Shown piece after piece: positions 34,788 to 43,583 of a DNA stretch of 64,000 nucleotides. A program made the translations under genes and the position numbers. The stretch lies in assembly GCF_000367365.1 (NCBI RefSeq), contig NZ_BARF01000128.1, forward strand, positions 1 through 64,000, read 5' to 3'. The notes beneath the pieces are model-generated. The model saw nothing but the letters and a program-made list of their open reading frames with translations, did not search any database and was not told the DNA's origin. Source of the stretch: Streptomyces prunicolor NBRC 13075. GTDB lineage: Bacteria > Actinomycetota > Actinomycetes > Streptomycetales > Streptomycetaceae. How positions within the stretch are numbered: position 1 is the stretch's first letter; each line of letters begins with the position of its first letter.

Positions 34788-35115
34788 CGACCCCTCCGGT
34801 CCGGCCCGATGACCGGGGAAGCTGTCTGTGCCGGAGCCTACGGGCACGGGGGCGCGCCCCATGGGGGAACGGGCGCACTGATCATGCCTTCGGACGAACC
34901 CGAGGCGCGTGCTGCGGTCGATATGCCGGGGGCACTCGACCGCAGCACATCCGGCGCCAACTCCCCCGTGTTCCACGGGGTCACCGAAGAGCTGAACGAC
35001 GACGGGGGAATGGGGGGTCCACGGTCCGGGGCGCGCGGGGGGCGCTCCGGGCCCCGGATCCAGGACGCCTCAGTGCACCCGTGCGCAGGTGTACCGGGGC
35101 GGGTCCGTCGGGTCG
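34788..35115. other. Spacer between the XRE-TPR and inhibitor genes, with a hairpin
   Basis: No gene is supported in this 328 bp. An 8-bp inverted repeat TCCGGGGC (35025-35032)/GCCCCGGA (35051-35058) lies about 60 bp after the stop of the secreted inhibitor gene (minus strand) and may end its transcript. Long frames here are shadows. Confidence 0.4.
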
Positions 35116-35571
35116 TCAGCCCTGGCTGCAGTAGTCCACCCAGCGGTGCGAGGAGATGTTGTTGTTGACGCTCTTGCCGAACTGGTCCAGGCCCGCGCCG
35201 TAGGTGAAGCGGTAATTGCCGGTCGTGGTGTCCCACCAGCGGTCGCCCTGGCTGATGCAGGCGTGCGCACCGCCGCCGCTGGGGGCGGTGTACAGGTCTA
35301 CGGCGTCCAGGCCGCCCGCGTAGCCGTTGTTCCAGATGTCGGAGGTCAGGTTGCGGCAGCTGCCCCAGTTGTCGGAGTTGCCGGACCACTTGCACTCGCG
35401 GCCGCCGCCGTAGGGCTGGGTGTAGACGTGGAGGTAGCCGTCCCCGGCGAGTTGCGCGGTCGCGGTCTTCTGGGTGCCCGCGTCCAGCGCGCTGGCGCTG
35501 GAGACCGGGGAGAAGAGCGCGGCGACGGCGGCGGCCGAGGCCGCGACGGTGAGGAGACGCTTGACGGACAT
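35116..35571 (-). CDS. Secreted peptidase inhibitor I36/crystallin-like protein
   Basis: 151-residue exported protein with signal peptide MSVKRLLTVAASAAAVAALF ending near SASA. It contains a beta/gamma-crystallin-like motif with a Cys pair: YLHVYTQPYGGGRECKWSGN, RNLTSDIWNNGYAGGLDAVDLY and CISQGDRWWD, ending DYCSQG. This is the family of Streptomyces proteinase inhibitor I36 (SMI-like). GAGGG precedes the ATG. Probably binds an extracellular protease. Three tandem 19-bp repeats lie upstream. Confidence 0.82.
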   Translation of the reverse strand: MSVKRLLTVAASAAAVAALFSPVSSASALDAGTQKTATAQLAGDGYLHVYTQPYGGGRECKWSGNSDNWGSCRNLTSDIWNNGYAGGLDAVDLYTAPSGGGAHACISQGDRWWDTTTGNYRFTYGAGLDQFGKSVNNNISSHRWVDYCSQG

Positions 35572-35593
35572 GGTTTCCCTCGTTTCGTTGTGA

Positions 35594-35650
35594 GTGGGGT
35601 GATGCGCCCACGCCGGGGTCATACGCCCGCGGTGGGGTGATGCGCCCACG
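35594..35650 (-). repeat. Three tandem 19-bp repeats upstream of the inhibitor gene
   Basis: Outer copies GTGGGGTGATGCGCCCACG (35594-35612 and 35632-35650) are identical and the middle unit 35613-35631 is diverged. The tract lies between the stop of the upstream lipoprotein gene and the inhibitor start, both on the minus strand. Each outer copy also holds a small palindrome GTGGG...CCCAC. Confidence 0.8.
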
Positions 35651-35716
35651 GCTCGACGGCCGTGGTGGTCTGTGTGTGTTGGGGTCTATGTGAGTTGGGG
35701 AGGAAGCGGGCCGGGT

Positions 35717-36604
35717 TCAGTCGGCGTGCGCGACGATCTCGCGGGCCCGGGGCAGCGCCTCGCGCTTGAGGCGCGCCAGGTCGGCCGTCTCCCGGGGGTG
35801 GCTCCGCCGAAGCTGGTCCCGGTACTCGGCGTCCAGGGACTTGGCCACGGACGACAGGCCGCTGGAGACGGCACAGGCCGCCTCGGCCGAGGCCAGTCCT
35901 ACCTCCTTGGCGTGCGGCCACGGAGTCTCCGGCCCGGTGGCCGCGGCACGGGCCCGGGCGGGGTCCGCGTAGGTGTACGTCCGCTCGCGCATGCAGCGCG
36001 CCCACGGTTTGACGGCCGCCTTGTAGCGCTTGTCGTCCGTGACGAGGCCGACGCGCATGCCGGCCAGGCTGTCGGTGACCCGGGTGGCCCGGAACCAGGC
36101 CTGGAGATCGCCGTACAGCTGCCGTTGGGCGGTGGCCTGGCAGCCCTGGTCGCTGTGGGAGACGCGGATGCCGTTCGGGAGGCGGGCCGAAAGTCCCTGC
36201 GCCTGCGCCCCGTTGAGGTCGCTCACCAGGACGGCCCTGGTGCCGGCCGGCACGGAGTGGAAGTACCGCTGGTTGGGGTCGCTCCGGACCTCGGCCACCC
36301 GCTGCCGCCGTAGATCGGTGCCGTAGCCGTGGGCCCTGGCCCATGCCGGGTCGTCCACGACGTAGGGGAAGCGGACCGAGACGTCGTCGGGGGCGGCCGG
36401 CTCGACCCAGTACTTGTGTCCCTCCTTCTCCATGCACTTCTTGATGAGGAGCTGCTCGGCGAGCCGTAGCGTCTCGGCCGTGCTGCCCGCGGCCCGGGGT
36501 GTGCTGCTCCCGGTCGCCCCGGGGGTGGTCGTGGTGCCCGCGCATCCGGTGGCCGTCGTCGCCAGCAGACCGGCGGTCAGCAGGGTCAGGGTCCAGCGGT
36601 GCAT
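35717..36604 (-). CDS. Lipoprotein of unknown function
   Basis: 295-residue lipoprotein with lipobox TATGC and a Thr-rich linker, then a helical domain with four Cys (KKCMEKEGHKYWVEP, QGCQATA, WARCMRERTYTYADP, AEAACA) probably forming disulphides. Related secreted proteins occur widely in Streptomyces; no function known. It lies upstream of the inhibitor gene on the same strand and divergent from the SARP gene. Confidence 0.75.
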   Translation of the reverse strand: MHRWTLTLLTAGLLATTATGCAGTTTTPGATGSSTPRAAGSTAETLRLAEQLLIKKCMEKEGHKYWVEPAAPDDVSVRFPYVVDDPAWARAHGYGTDLRRQRVAEVRSDPNQRYFHSVPAGTRAVLVSDLNGAQAQGLSARLPNGIRVSHSDQGCQATAQRQLYGDLQAWFRATRVTDSLAGMRVGLVTDDKRYKAAVKPWARCMRERTYTYADPARARAAATGPETPWPHAKEVGLASAEAACAVSSGLSSVAKSLDAEYRDQLRRSHPRETADLARLKREALPRAREIVAHAD

Positions 36605-37036
36605 GGGGCGGCTCCCGGGGATCTGGTCGAACGGGCGAATGGACGAACGAGCGAGTGGGCGAACGAGCGTGTTGCTTTCGAGCCGTTGACGCCCCGCGGG
36701 CCCTGTCCGTATGCCCCCGGATCACAAGGTTTTCTTCTTTCTCCGGCGGTCATACGAGGGCGGCCGGCGAACCGTCCCCCCTGCGCGCGACAGTCCTCGC
36801 CGACCGGCCGAAACCAGCCAACCGGCGGGAGGAGGGAGGAGCGCCGACCACCGGCCGAGGCGCGTACGACAGACGTCACCTGCCACGACGTTGCAGGTGA
36901 GGGACACCGGTCCGCCGAATCGATCGAATCCGGTCACGGCGGTCCGGCCGTTGCTGTGCCTTCGCTATGTCGTGGGCATGTTCGCCGATATCTTTGCCCT
37001 GCTCCATCGGGCGGGTGGTGCGGCGATCGGGGAACG
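36605..37036. promoter_or_regulatory. Divergent regulatory region upstream of the SARP gene
   Basis: 432 bp without a gene. Contents: a 16-bp tandem repeat (36628-36670, about 2.7 copies of CGAACGAGCGAGTGGG), a possible promoter TTGACG near 36687 with TATGCC 18 bp later, and a perfect 8-bp inverted repeat TCACCTGC (36876-36883)/GCAGGTGA (36893-36900) with a nine-base spacer. The last is a good operator candidate about 140 bp before the SARP start. Confidence 0.45.
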
Positions 37037-40000
37037 ATGTTCGAAGTACGGCTGCTCGGTCCGGTGGAGGTGTGGGCCGGCGACCGGCGGGCCCCGCTCG
37101 GTGGCGTCAGACCCCTCGCGGTCCTGTCGGCACTGGTCGTCCACCTCGGTGAGGTGCTCTCCACCGAGCGGCTCGTGGACTGTGTCTGGGACGAGGAGGC
37201 GCCGGCCACCGCGGGCGCCCTGGTCGCCACCCATGTCTCCGCAGTACGCCGGGCACTGGCCCAGGTCACGCAGGACGCGGTGGTCCGGACGCGCCCGCCG
37301 GGCTATGTCGCCGACCTCGAACCGTCCCAGGTCGACGCCCGCCGGTTCGAGGACCTGCTCGCCTCGGGCCGGGCCGCCGCCGCGGCGGGCCGCCTTGAGG
37401 AGGCCGCCGAGCTGCTGCCCGAGGCGCTGGCGCTGTGGCGCGGCCAGGAAGCGCTGGAAGGACTGGGTCAGAACTTCGCCCGGATCGAGGCGGCCCGGCT
37501 GGCCGAACTGCGGCTCATCGCCCAGGAGGAGTCCTTCGGACTGCATCTCGATCTGGGCCGCGCGGACCGGACGATCGCTCCGCTGCTCGCGCATGTCGCC
37601 GCCCACCCGCTGCGGGAACGGCCGCGCGGCCAGCTGATGACCGCGCTGGTCCGCACCGGCCGCGGCTCCGACGCCCTGCGCACCTACCGGGAGGGCCGCG
37701 CGATCCTGCGCGAGGAGCTGGGCATCGATCCCGGCCCGGAGTTGCAGGCACTGCACCAGGCGGTCCTGACCAACGACACACAGGTGGCCGGCCCGGCACG
37801 CCCGCACCGGACCGGGCGGGAACCCGCCGGGCCCCCGAGGCCGCCGGCCGCCGACCGCTCCACTTCCACCCCCGCACCGTCCCATCTCCCGCCGGACATC
37901 GCCGACTTCGTGGGCCGCTCCGGGCAGATCGCCTGGGCCGCCTCGCTGGTGGGCCGGGTCGACGAGGCGGGCCGTACCGCTCCGCCGATCGGGGTGATCT
38001 CCGGCCGGTCCGGCACGGGCAAGACCGCGCTCGCCGTGCACGTCGGCCACCGTACGGCCGAACTCTTCCCGGACGGACGCCTGTTCGTGGACCTGCGTGC
38101 GGCCGACACCGCGCCGCTGCAACCCGCCGACGCCCTCGCCCGGCTGCTGCGCGCCATGGGCGCCGACCCCAAGACCCTGCCGACCTCGGTCGAGGAGCTG
38201 ACCGGGCTGTACCGCACCCACATCGGCCACCGGCGCGTCCTGCTGATCCTGGACAACGCGGCGGGCGAGGCGCATGTACGGCCCCTGCTGCCGCCCGGCC
38301 CGGGCTGCGCCGTCCTCGTCACGAGCCGGCGCCGGCTGGTGGCTTTGGAGGGCGCCGACCACCTGGACCTGGCCGTGCCCGGTCAGGCGGAGGCGCTCGA
38401 ACTGCTGCGCCGGGTCGCCGGTCCTGACCGCACGAGCGCCGAGCCGGAGCGGGCCGCGGAGATCGTCTCGCTGTGCGGACGGCTGCCGCTGGCGGTGCGT
38501 ATCGCGGGCGCCCGGCTGGCGGCCCGCCCGCACTGGGCGCCCGGCCGGCTCGCCGACCGGCTGCGCGACGAACGCCGCCGGCTGAGCGAACTGCGCGCCG
38601 GGGACCTGGAGTTGCGCACCAGCCTCGAACTCGGTTACGCCGACCTGGAGTTGCCCGAGCGCCGGGCGCTGCGCCGACTGGCCCTGCTGGACCTGCCGGA
38701 CTTCGCGGCCTGGATCGCCGCCCCTCTGCTGGACATCGGCACGGAGGAGGCCGAGGAGGCGGTGGAGCGGCTGGTGGACTGCCACTTCATCGACGTGATC
38801 GGCGTGGACGACACGGGTCGCAGCCGGTACCGCATCCATGACCTGGCCCGCGAACACGCCCGCGAGCGCTGCCTGTCCGAGGAGAGCCCCGAGGAACGTA
38901 CGGCGGCCGTGCTGCGGCTGGTGGCCTCCTGGCTGGGTCTTGCCGAGAAGGCCGCCGCCCTCGGCCCGGGCGGAGCCGCCCGGCGCTTCCCCGAACCGGC
39001 CGCCGTACGGCCCCTCGACGCGGCGACCGAGGAGGAGCTGCTGGAGCGGCCCACGGCCTGGTTCGCCGCCGAACAGGCCTGTTTGCTGGCGGCAGTCGAG
39101 TACTGCGCCGACCACGGCATGGTCCGCGCCGCCCGCGATCTGGCCGGCGCGCTGATCGCGAGTTCGGCCGCCCTGTACAACCAGTTCGACGCCTGGTCCC
39201 GCTCGCACGCCGCGGCCATGGCCGCCGTACACCGGAGTGGGGACGGCGAGGGCGAGGCCTGGCTGCTCGCGGGTCTTGGCCAACTGCGCTACGAACAAGA
39301 CGAGTTCGAGGATTCGTACACCTACTTCGGCAAGGCCCTGCGCCTGTTCGAGGCGCGCGGTGACGTGCCCGAGGGGGTGGCGCTCGCGCTCGCCGGGATG
39401 GGGACGGCCCGCCGCGAACAGGCCGGGTACGCCGAGGCGTTGGAGCTGTTGGACGCGGCGCTGGAGCGGTACGGGGAGTCCGGCGGGCAGGGCGCCCGGG
39501 CCCGGGTGCTGTACGGCATCGGATATGTGCACCGAGAACAAGGACGCGGCGCGCAGGCCCGCGAGGCTCTCGCGCAGGCACTTGACCTGTACCGCGCGGC
39601 GGGCGACCGGCACAATGAGGCGCTGACCCTGCGGTCGCTGGCCCTGTGCCACCGGGCCGAGGGCGCGCTCGCGGACGCCGAGCGGCAACTGCACGAGGCA
39701 CTGCGGATCTTCACGGCTCTGCGGGACACCTTCGGGGTGATGTACACCGAACAGTCGCTGGCCAAAACGGAGTTGAGGCTCGACCGCCTCGACGAGGCAC
39801 AGGCGCGGCTCGGCCGCTGCCTGACCGTGGCCCGTGAGCGCCAGGACCGCTTCGGCGAGGCGCTCGTCCTGCGCACCCTGGGCGAGTGGCACCTGGCCGC
39901 CGGCGACCCGGACAGCGCGCGGGAGCCGCTGGAACGGGCCCTGTCGACCTGGGAGACCCTGCGGCTGCCCCTGTGGCGGGCCCGCACACTCCGGGACCTG

Positions 40001-40123
40001 GCCGAGGTGCGGGAGGCGCACGGCGACGCGTCGGCGGCGCGCGCGGCCAGGGCCGAAGCACTCGGCGTCTTCCGGGAGTTGGACTGCCGCGAGGCACAGG
40101 AGCAGGCGCCGGACGCCGTCTAG
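37037..40123 (+). CDS. AfsR/SARP-family regulator (BTAD, NB-ARC, TPR)
   Basis: 1028-residue transcription activator. An N-terminal OmpR-like winged helix (FEVRLLGPVEVWAGDRRAPLGG..., residues 1-95) is followed by the bacterial transcriptional activation domain to about residue 245 (EELGIDPGPELQALHQAVL). An NB-ARC ATPase has P-loop GVISGRSGTGKTALAVHV and sensor LLILDNAAGEAHVRPLLPPG. The C-terminal TPR repeats run from about residue 730 to 1020. Such proteins control antibiotic or development genes. Start ATG 37037. Ends 20 bp before a stem-loop. No biosynthetic cluster is adjacent. Confidence 0.92.
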   Translation: MFEVRLLGPVEVWAGDRRAPLGGVRPLAVLSALVVHLGEVLSTERLVDCVWDEEAPATAGALVATHVSAVRRALAQVTQDAVVRTRPPGYVADLEPSQVDARRFEDLLASGRAAAAAGRLEEAAELLPEALALWRGQEALEGLGQNFARIEAARLAELRLIAQEESFGLHLDLGRADRTIAPLLAHVAAHPLRERPRGQLMTALVRTGRGSDALRTYREGRAILREELGIDPGPELQALHQAVLTNDTQVAGPARPHRTGREPAGPPRPPAADRSTSTPAPSHLPPDIADFVGRSGQIAWAASLVGRVDEAGRTAPPIGVISGRSGTGKTALAVHVGHRTAELFPDGRLFVDLRAADTAPLQPADALARLLRAMGADPKTLPTSVEELTGLYRTHIGHRRVLLILDNAAGEAHVRPLLPPGPGCAVLVTSRRRLVALEGADHLDLAVPGQAEALELLRRVAGPDRTSAEPERAAEIVSLCGRLPLAVRIAGARLAARPHWAPGRLADRLRDERRRLSELRAGDLELRTSLELGYADLELPERRALRRLALLDLPDFAAWIAAPLLDIGTEEAEEAVERLVDCHFIDVIGVDDTGRSRYRIHDLAREHARERCLSEESPEERTAAVLRLVASWLGLAEKAAALGPGGAARRFPEPAAVRPLDAATEEELLERPTAWFAAEQACLLAAVEYCADHGMVRAARDLAGALIASSAALYNQFDAWSRSHAAAMAAVHRSGDGEGEAWLLAGLGQLRYEQDEFEDSYTYFGKALRLFEARGDVPEGVALALAGMGTARREQAGYAEALELLDAALERYGESGGQGARARVLYGIGYVHREQGRGAQAREALAQALDLYRAAGDRHNEALTLRSLALCHRAEGALADAERQLHEALRIFTALRDTFGVMYTEQSLAKTELRLDRLDEAQARLGRCLTVARERQDRFGEALVLRTLGEWHLAAGDPDSAREPLERALSTWETLRLPLWRARTLRDLAEVREAHGDASAARAARAEALGVFRELDCREAQEQAPDAV

Positions 40124-40142
40124 TCCGTACCTACCCGGCTTC

Positions 40143-40175
40143 GCCTGTAGAAGCCCTGGTGGGCCACCTACAGGC
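40143..40175 (+). terminator. Two-tier stem-loop after the SARP gene
   Basis: GCCTGTAG (40143-40150) pairs with CTACAGGC (40168-40175), and inside it GCCC pairs with GGGC across a TGGT tetraloop. No T run. It lies 20 bp after the SARP stop and 32 bp before the dipeptidase start, so it could end the first transcript or attenuate the second. Direct TTGCAG repeats follow at once. Confidence 0.55.
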
Positions 40176-40206
40176 AACTTGCAGAGCAGTTGCAGCGGGG
40201 TCCGCG

Positions 40207-40902
40207 ATGCTGATGCACGTGACAGAGATCATCACGCTCTCGGACGCCCGGGTCGCCGCCGTCGCGGAGGACGACTGCGGGGAAGCCCTGGTCGACCTGC
40301 GCGGCACGGGCAACCTGTGGATCGACCACCGGCAGGCCGACGACGACGGCAACTACGCCCACCTCAGGACCGGTGCGCTACGGCGGCTGGTGCGAGCCCA
40401 GCGGCTGCTGCCGGCCGGGGTCCGGTTCCTGGTGGTGGAGGGGTACCGGCCGCCCGCTCTGCAGCGCCGGTACTTCGAGGAGTACGCGCAGACCATGCGC
40501 CGGGCCCACCCGGACGCGTCGCCGGAACGCATCCGCGAACTGGCGAGCGCGTACATCTCCCCGCCGGAAGTCGCACCGCACGTCAGCGGCGGGGCCATCG
40601 ACCTGACGCTGTGCGACCAGGACGGCCGGGAACTGCCGCTGGGCACGGAGGTCAACGCGACCCCCGAGGAGAGCGAGGGCGCCTGCCGCACCGAAGCACC
40701 CAATATCAGCGCCGAGGCACGTGCCAACCGGGCCCTCATGAGCTGGGCCCTCGACGCGACCGGCTTCGTCAACTACCCGACCGAATGGTGGCACTGGTCG
40801 TACGGCGATCGGTACTGGGCGCTGCTGCGCCGGGCACCGGCCGCCCGCTACGGCCCCGCCACCCCACCCGGCTCACCCGGCCTACCCGGCTCGACGGCCT
40901 GA
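40207..40902 (+). CDS. D-alanyl-D-alanine dipeptidase (VanX-like, M15)
   Basis: 231-residue zinc DD-dipeptidase fold. Metal ligands are His and Asp in HVSGGAIDLTL and the Glu-Trp-Trp-His of TEWWHWSYG; also VEGYRPPALQRRYFEE as in VanX. No signal peptide, so cytoplasmic, consistent with cleaving D-Ala-D-Ala. ATG 40207 has GGGG six bases before it. A Pro/Gly-rich tail ends just before a 12-bp tandem repeat. It lies directly upstream of an ECF sigma gene and an NlpC/P60 gene. Confidence 0.85.
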   Translation: MLMHVTEIITLSDARVAAVAEDDCGEALVDLRGTGNLWIDHRQADDDGNYAHLRTGALRRLVRAQRLLPAGVRFLVVEGYRPPALQRRYFEEYAQTMRRAHPDASPERIRELASAYISPPEVAPHVSGGAIDLTLCDQDGRELPLGTEVNATPEESEGACRTEAPNISAEARANRALMSWALDATGFVNYPTEWWHWSYGDRYWALLRRAPAARYGPATPPGSPGLPGSTA

Positions 40903-40942
40903 CCAGCCGCCGACCGGGACACCCAACGACCGCACCGTACGG

Positions 40943-41000
40943 CCGAGTTCACGACCGAGTTCACGGCCGGGCCGAGTTCACGACCGAGTTCACGACCGAG
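40943..41000 (+). repeat. 12-bp tandem repeats (CCGAGTTCACGA)
   Basis: Units at 40943, 40955, 40972 and 40984 plus a partial at 40996; copies 1, 3 and 4 are identical and a 5-bp insert (CCGGG) splits the tract. It lies 41 bp after the dipeptidase stop and directly before the SD of the sigma factor gene, so it may alter leader structure of the sigma mRNA. Confidence 0.85.
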
Positions 41001-41011
41001 GGGGAAACAGC

Positions 41012-41548
41012 ATGGAGACCAGAACCTGCGCCGTCCCGCCACCGCAGCGCGAGGACGGCGACCGGATGAGTCCGAAGGACTTCGACGCGTCCTTCGCCGC
41101 CGACATGCCACGCCTGCGCCGCCGACTGCTGGCCCTGACCGGCAACCCGCACGACGCCGACGACCTGCTCCAGGAGACCTACCTACGGCTCTCCCGACGC
41201 GCCCGCGCCCAGAACCTGACGCGGCAGCAGCACCCGTACGCCTACACCTGCACCGTCGCCCTGAACCTGCTGCGCGACGCGTGGCAGCACCCCTCCCGGC
41301 GCGAGCAGTCCACCGACCGGCTGCCCGAATCGGGCTGGGACGGCGGGCTGGCCTCCTACGAGGCGTCCCAGACCACGCTGGCGCTGCTGGCCATGCTCTC
41401 CGAGAAGGAGGCCGCGGCGGTGATCCTCGTGGACCTGGAGGGCCTCAGCCACGACACCGCGGGCGAACGCCTCGGCGCCCACCGCGGCACGGTCCAGCGC
41501 AACCGGATGCGCGGCCTGGCCAAGATGCGCGACGCGCTCGGCGACTAG
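41012..41548 (+). CDS. ECF-type RNA polymerase sigma factor
   Basis: 178-residue extracytoplasmic-function sigma factor. Region 2 contains DADDLLQETYLRLSRRA and QQHPYAYTCTVALNLLRDAW; region 4 contains LAMLSEKEAAAVILVDLEGLSHDTAGERLGAHRGTVQ and RGLAKMRDAL. GAGGGGG precedes the ATG. No anti-sigma gene is adjacent, and instead an NlpC/P60 wall hydrolase follows 120 bp downstream. Its leader contains the 12-bp repeats. Confidence 0.88.
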   Translation: METRTCAVPPPQREDGDRMSPKDFDASFAADMPRLRRRLLALTGNPHDADDLLQETYLRLSRRARAQNLTRQQHPYAYTCTVALNLLRDAWQHPSRREQSTDRLPESGWDGGLASYEASQTTLALLAMLSEKEAAAVILVDLEGLSHDTAGERLGAHRGTVQRNRMRGLAKMRDALGD

Positions 41549-41557
41549 CCCCACCCA

Positions 41558-41592
41558 CGTGCCGCTCCCCCACGGGGGTGGGGAGCGGCACG
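41558..41592 (+). terminator. Perfect 13-bp stem hairpin after the sigma gene
   Basis: CGTGCCGCTCCCC (41558-41570) and GGGGAGCGGCACG (41580-41592) enclose a nine-base loop. It starts nine bases after the sigma stop and has no T run. It may separate sigma and NlpC/P60 transcripts, or act as an attenuator in the 120-bp spacer. Confidence 0.65.
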
Positions 41593-41668
41593 CACGTCCC
41601 CCCACCGCCGTCCCCAACTGCCGTCCCCGGCCCGTCCGGTGACGTCGTCCCGACGAAGGAAGACTTCC

Positions 41669-42805
41669 TTGAACACCAGCAGCACGCGCCGCCGGACCAG
41701 CGGCGCGCTCCTGGGGGCCTCGGTCCTCGCCCTGTCCGCGTTCGTCTCCGCCCCGGCCCACGCCGCCGCGCAGGCCGCCACCTGCGGTGTCCTGGCACCG
41801 GGCGCCTCGGCCACCGCGCAGGCCGCGGTGAACGCCGCCTGTTCGCAGATCGGCGTCTGGTACAGCTGGGGCGGCGGCCACGCGGCCACGCCGGGCGCCA
41901 GCTACGGCTACTACGACGGCTCGGACCCCGACAGCCTCCACGACAACGAGCGCAAGGGCTTCGACTGCTCCGGCCTGACGCGCTACGCCTACTACCAGGC
42001 CACCGGCCGGGACCTGCTCAACGGCACGGCGGACGACCAGTTCCACAGCTCGCAGGCCTCGGCCCGCTTCGCCGCTTCGCAGGGCTCCGCCCCGCTGCTG
42101 CCGGGCGACCTGATGTTCTGGGGCAGCGGGCACATCCACCACGTCGCCATGTACCTGGGCAACGGGCAGATGGTCGAGGCGTACGAGTCGGGCACCCACA
42201 TCCGGGTCGCCCCCGTCCGTACCGGCGGCGACTACGCGGGCGCGATCCGGATCAACGGCTCGGGCACGCCAACTCCCCCACCCGCGAACGGCGGTACGGT
42301 CTTCGAGACCTGGGGCACGGGGGTGCGCACCCGCTCCACGCCGAGTGTGCGCGGTGCCGTGGTGGACACCTTCGCCGGTCCGACCCAGGTCTCCGTCCAG
42401 TGCCAGCAGCACGCCGAGACGGTCACCGCCGAGGGCTACACCAACGACATCTGGTCCAAGCTGGCCGACGGTTCCTGGCTGACCAACATCTACATCAAGG
42501 GCCCGGCCTCGCTGCCCGGCATCCCGGACTGCGGCGGCAGCAGCACCCCGCCGCCCTCGGGAGGCAGCAAGCCCTTCCAGACCTGGGGCACCGGCGTCCG
42601 CACCCACAGCCAGCCGAACGTCAACGCCGGCGTGGTCGACTACTTCGCCCAGCCCACCACGGTCAACGTCGTCTGCCAGGCACACGCCCAGGAGGTCACG
42701 GCCGAGGGCTACACCAACGACGCCTGGTCCAAACTGACGGACGGTTCCTGGCTGACCAACATCTACATCAAGGGCGCGGCTTGGCTGGACGTACCTACCT
42801 GCTGA
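41669..42805 (+). CDS. Secreted NlpC/P60 endopeptidase with two C-terminal SH3-like repeats
   Basis: 378-residue exported wall hydrolase. Signal peptide TSGALLGASVLALSAFVSAP ending AHA; NlpC/P60 catalytic Cys in KGFDCSGLTRYAYYQ, His in GHIHHVAMYLG and the third residue in the SGTHIRV region, cleaving gamma-D-Glu/meso-DAP-type bonds. Two copies of an about 80-residue module follow (FETWGTGVRTRSTPSVRGAV... and FQTWGTGVRTHSQPNVNAGV..., each ending SWLTNIYIKG). Start is TTG 41669 with AGGA upstream. Probably target of the upstream sigma factor (inference). Confidence 0.88.
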   Translation: MNTSSTRRRTSGALLGASVLALSAFVSAPAHAAAQAATCGVLAPGASATAQAAVNAACSQIGVWYSWGGGHAATPGASYGYYDGSDPDSLHDNERKGFDCSGLTRYAYYQATGRDLLNGTADDQFHSSQASARFAASQGSAPLLPGDLMFWGSGHIHHVAMYLGNGQMVEAYESGTHIRVAPVRTGGDYAGAIRINGSGTPTPPPANGGTVFETWGTGVRTRSTPSVRGAVVDTFAGPTQVSVQCQQHAETVTAEGYTNDIWSKLADGSWLTNIYIKGPASLPGIPDCGGSSTPPPSGGSKPFQTWGTGVRTHSQPNVNAGVVDYFAQPTTVNVVCQAHAQEVTAEGYTNDAWSKLTDGSWLTNIYIKGAAWLDVPTC

Positions 42806-42823
42806 CGCGCAGCCGATGCCACG

Positions 42824-42855
42824 GCCGCCGTACGCCTCAAGGGGCGTGCGGCGGC
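42824..42855. terminator. Bidirectional terminator between convergent genes
   Basis: GCCGCCGTACGCC (42824-42836) pairs with GGCGTGCGGCGGC (42843-42855) with one G-T wobble and a six-base loop. It lies 18 bp after the NlpC/P60 stop and 46 bp before the stop of the AMIN-like gene on the other strand. Confidence 0.7.
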
Positions 42856-42901
42856 GGGCAGTTGGACACGAGGAGCGGCAAACGAGTCGACCCCTCCGGG
42901 G

Positions 42902-43441
42902 TCACCAGGTGTGAGCCACGTCGACCACGAGATGGTTGGCCGTCTGGAAGACCTGGAACGGCAGCCGGGCACGGACGCCCAGTCCGGCCTGGGTGTATCC
43001 CTCGGAGCCGCCGGTGACCTTGAACTCCCGGAAGGTCCGGTACCCGGTGACGTCGACGGACGGAAGCGGCGGGTAGGGCTGTCCGGTCGCCGGGTCGTAG
43101 CGCGAGGAGAACAGCGAGATCTCCAGAATGGCTCCGCCCTTGATCGGAACCACGATGTCGCTCGGGTCCTGATGCAGTACGTCGACGTAGCGGACCGTGT
43201 AACCGATCGGGTCGGCCGTCGTGCCCTGGGCGTCGAAGACCAGGCGGTCGAAGCACTCGTGCTGTCCGGTCCGCACGTCGGTCAGTCGCCTGGAGGCGAC
43301 GGCGTCACCGGTCTTGTCCAGGCTTCCCCACGTCACGGCACAGTCCACGGCCGCCGGCGCGGCCACCGCCGGAACCGTGCCGGCCAGCAGGCCGCCGCCC
43401 GCCAGCATTGTCGCGGCCAGTGCAGTACCTATCCGTCGCAT
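42902..43441 (-). CDS. Secreted AMIN-like domain protein
   Basis: 179-residue exported protein with signal peptide ending AVAAPA. The domain has GQHECFDRLVFDAQG, PIGYTVRYVDVLHQDPSDIVVPIKGGAILEI and the end ARLPFQVFQTANHLVVDVAHTW, matching the AMIN-like family that targets peptidoglycan or periplasmic-like space. An inverted repeat CTACC/GGTAG lies just upstream of the ATG. Convergent with the NlpC/P60 gene. Confidence 0.8.
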   Translation of the reverse strand: MRRIGTALAATMLAGGGLLAGTVPAVAAPAAVDCAVTWGSLDKTGDAVASRRLTDVRTGQHECFDRLVFDAQGTTADPIGYTVRYVDVLHQDPSDIVVPIKGGAILEISLFSSRYDPATGQPYPPLPSVDVTGYRTFREFKVTGGSEGYTQAGLGVRARLPFQVFQTANHLVVDVAHTW

Positions 43442-43535
43442 GACTACCCCCGGTAGCTCGCGTAGGTGTGTGTCCTTTCAGACCGGCGGCCTTCCGGAAG
43501 GTTGTGCGCCGCTGCGGTTCTTCCTGTCCTGCCGT

Positions 43536-43583
43536 TACGGCTACGCGGTCGTCACGGCTCACGCGGTCGTCACGGCTTACGCG
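43536..43583 (-). repeat. 18-bp tandem repeats across the methyltransferase stop
   Basis: CACGGCTCACGCGGTCGT units at 43553-43570 and, slightly diverged, 43536-43552, plus a partial at 43571-43583. The stop TGA of the minus-strand methyltransferase gene lies at 43570-43572, inside the repeat, giving another gene whose 3' end is duplicated. Confidence 0.75.

Noticed and set aside
36965..40177. 1070-codon open frame antisense to the SARP gene
   Set aside because: Same antisense shadow effect; the plus strand carries all recognisable domains.
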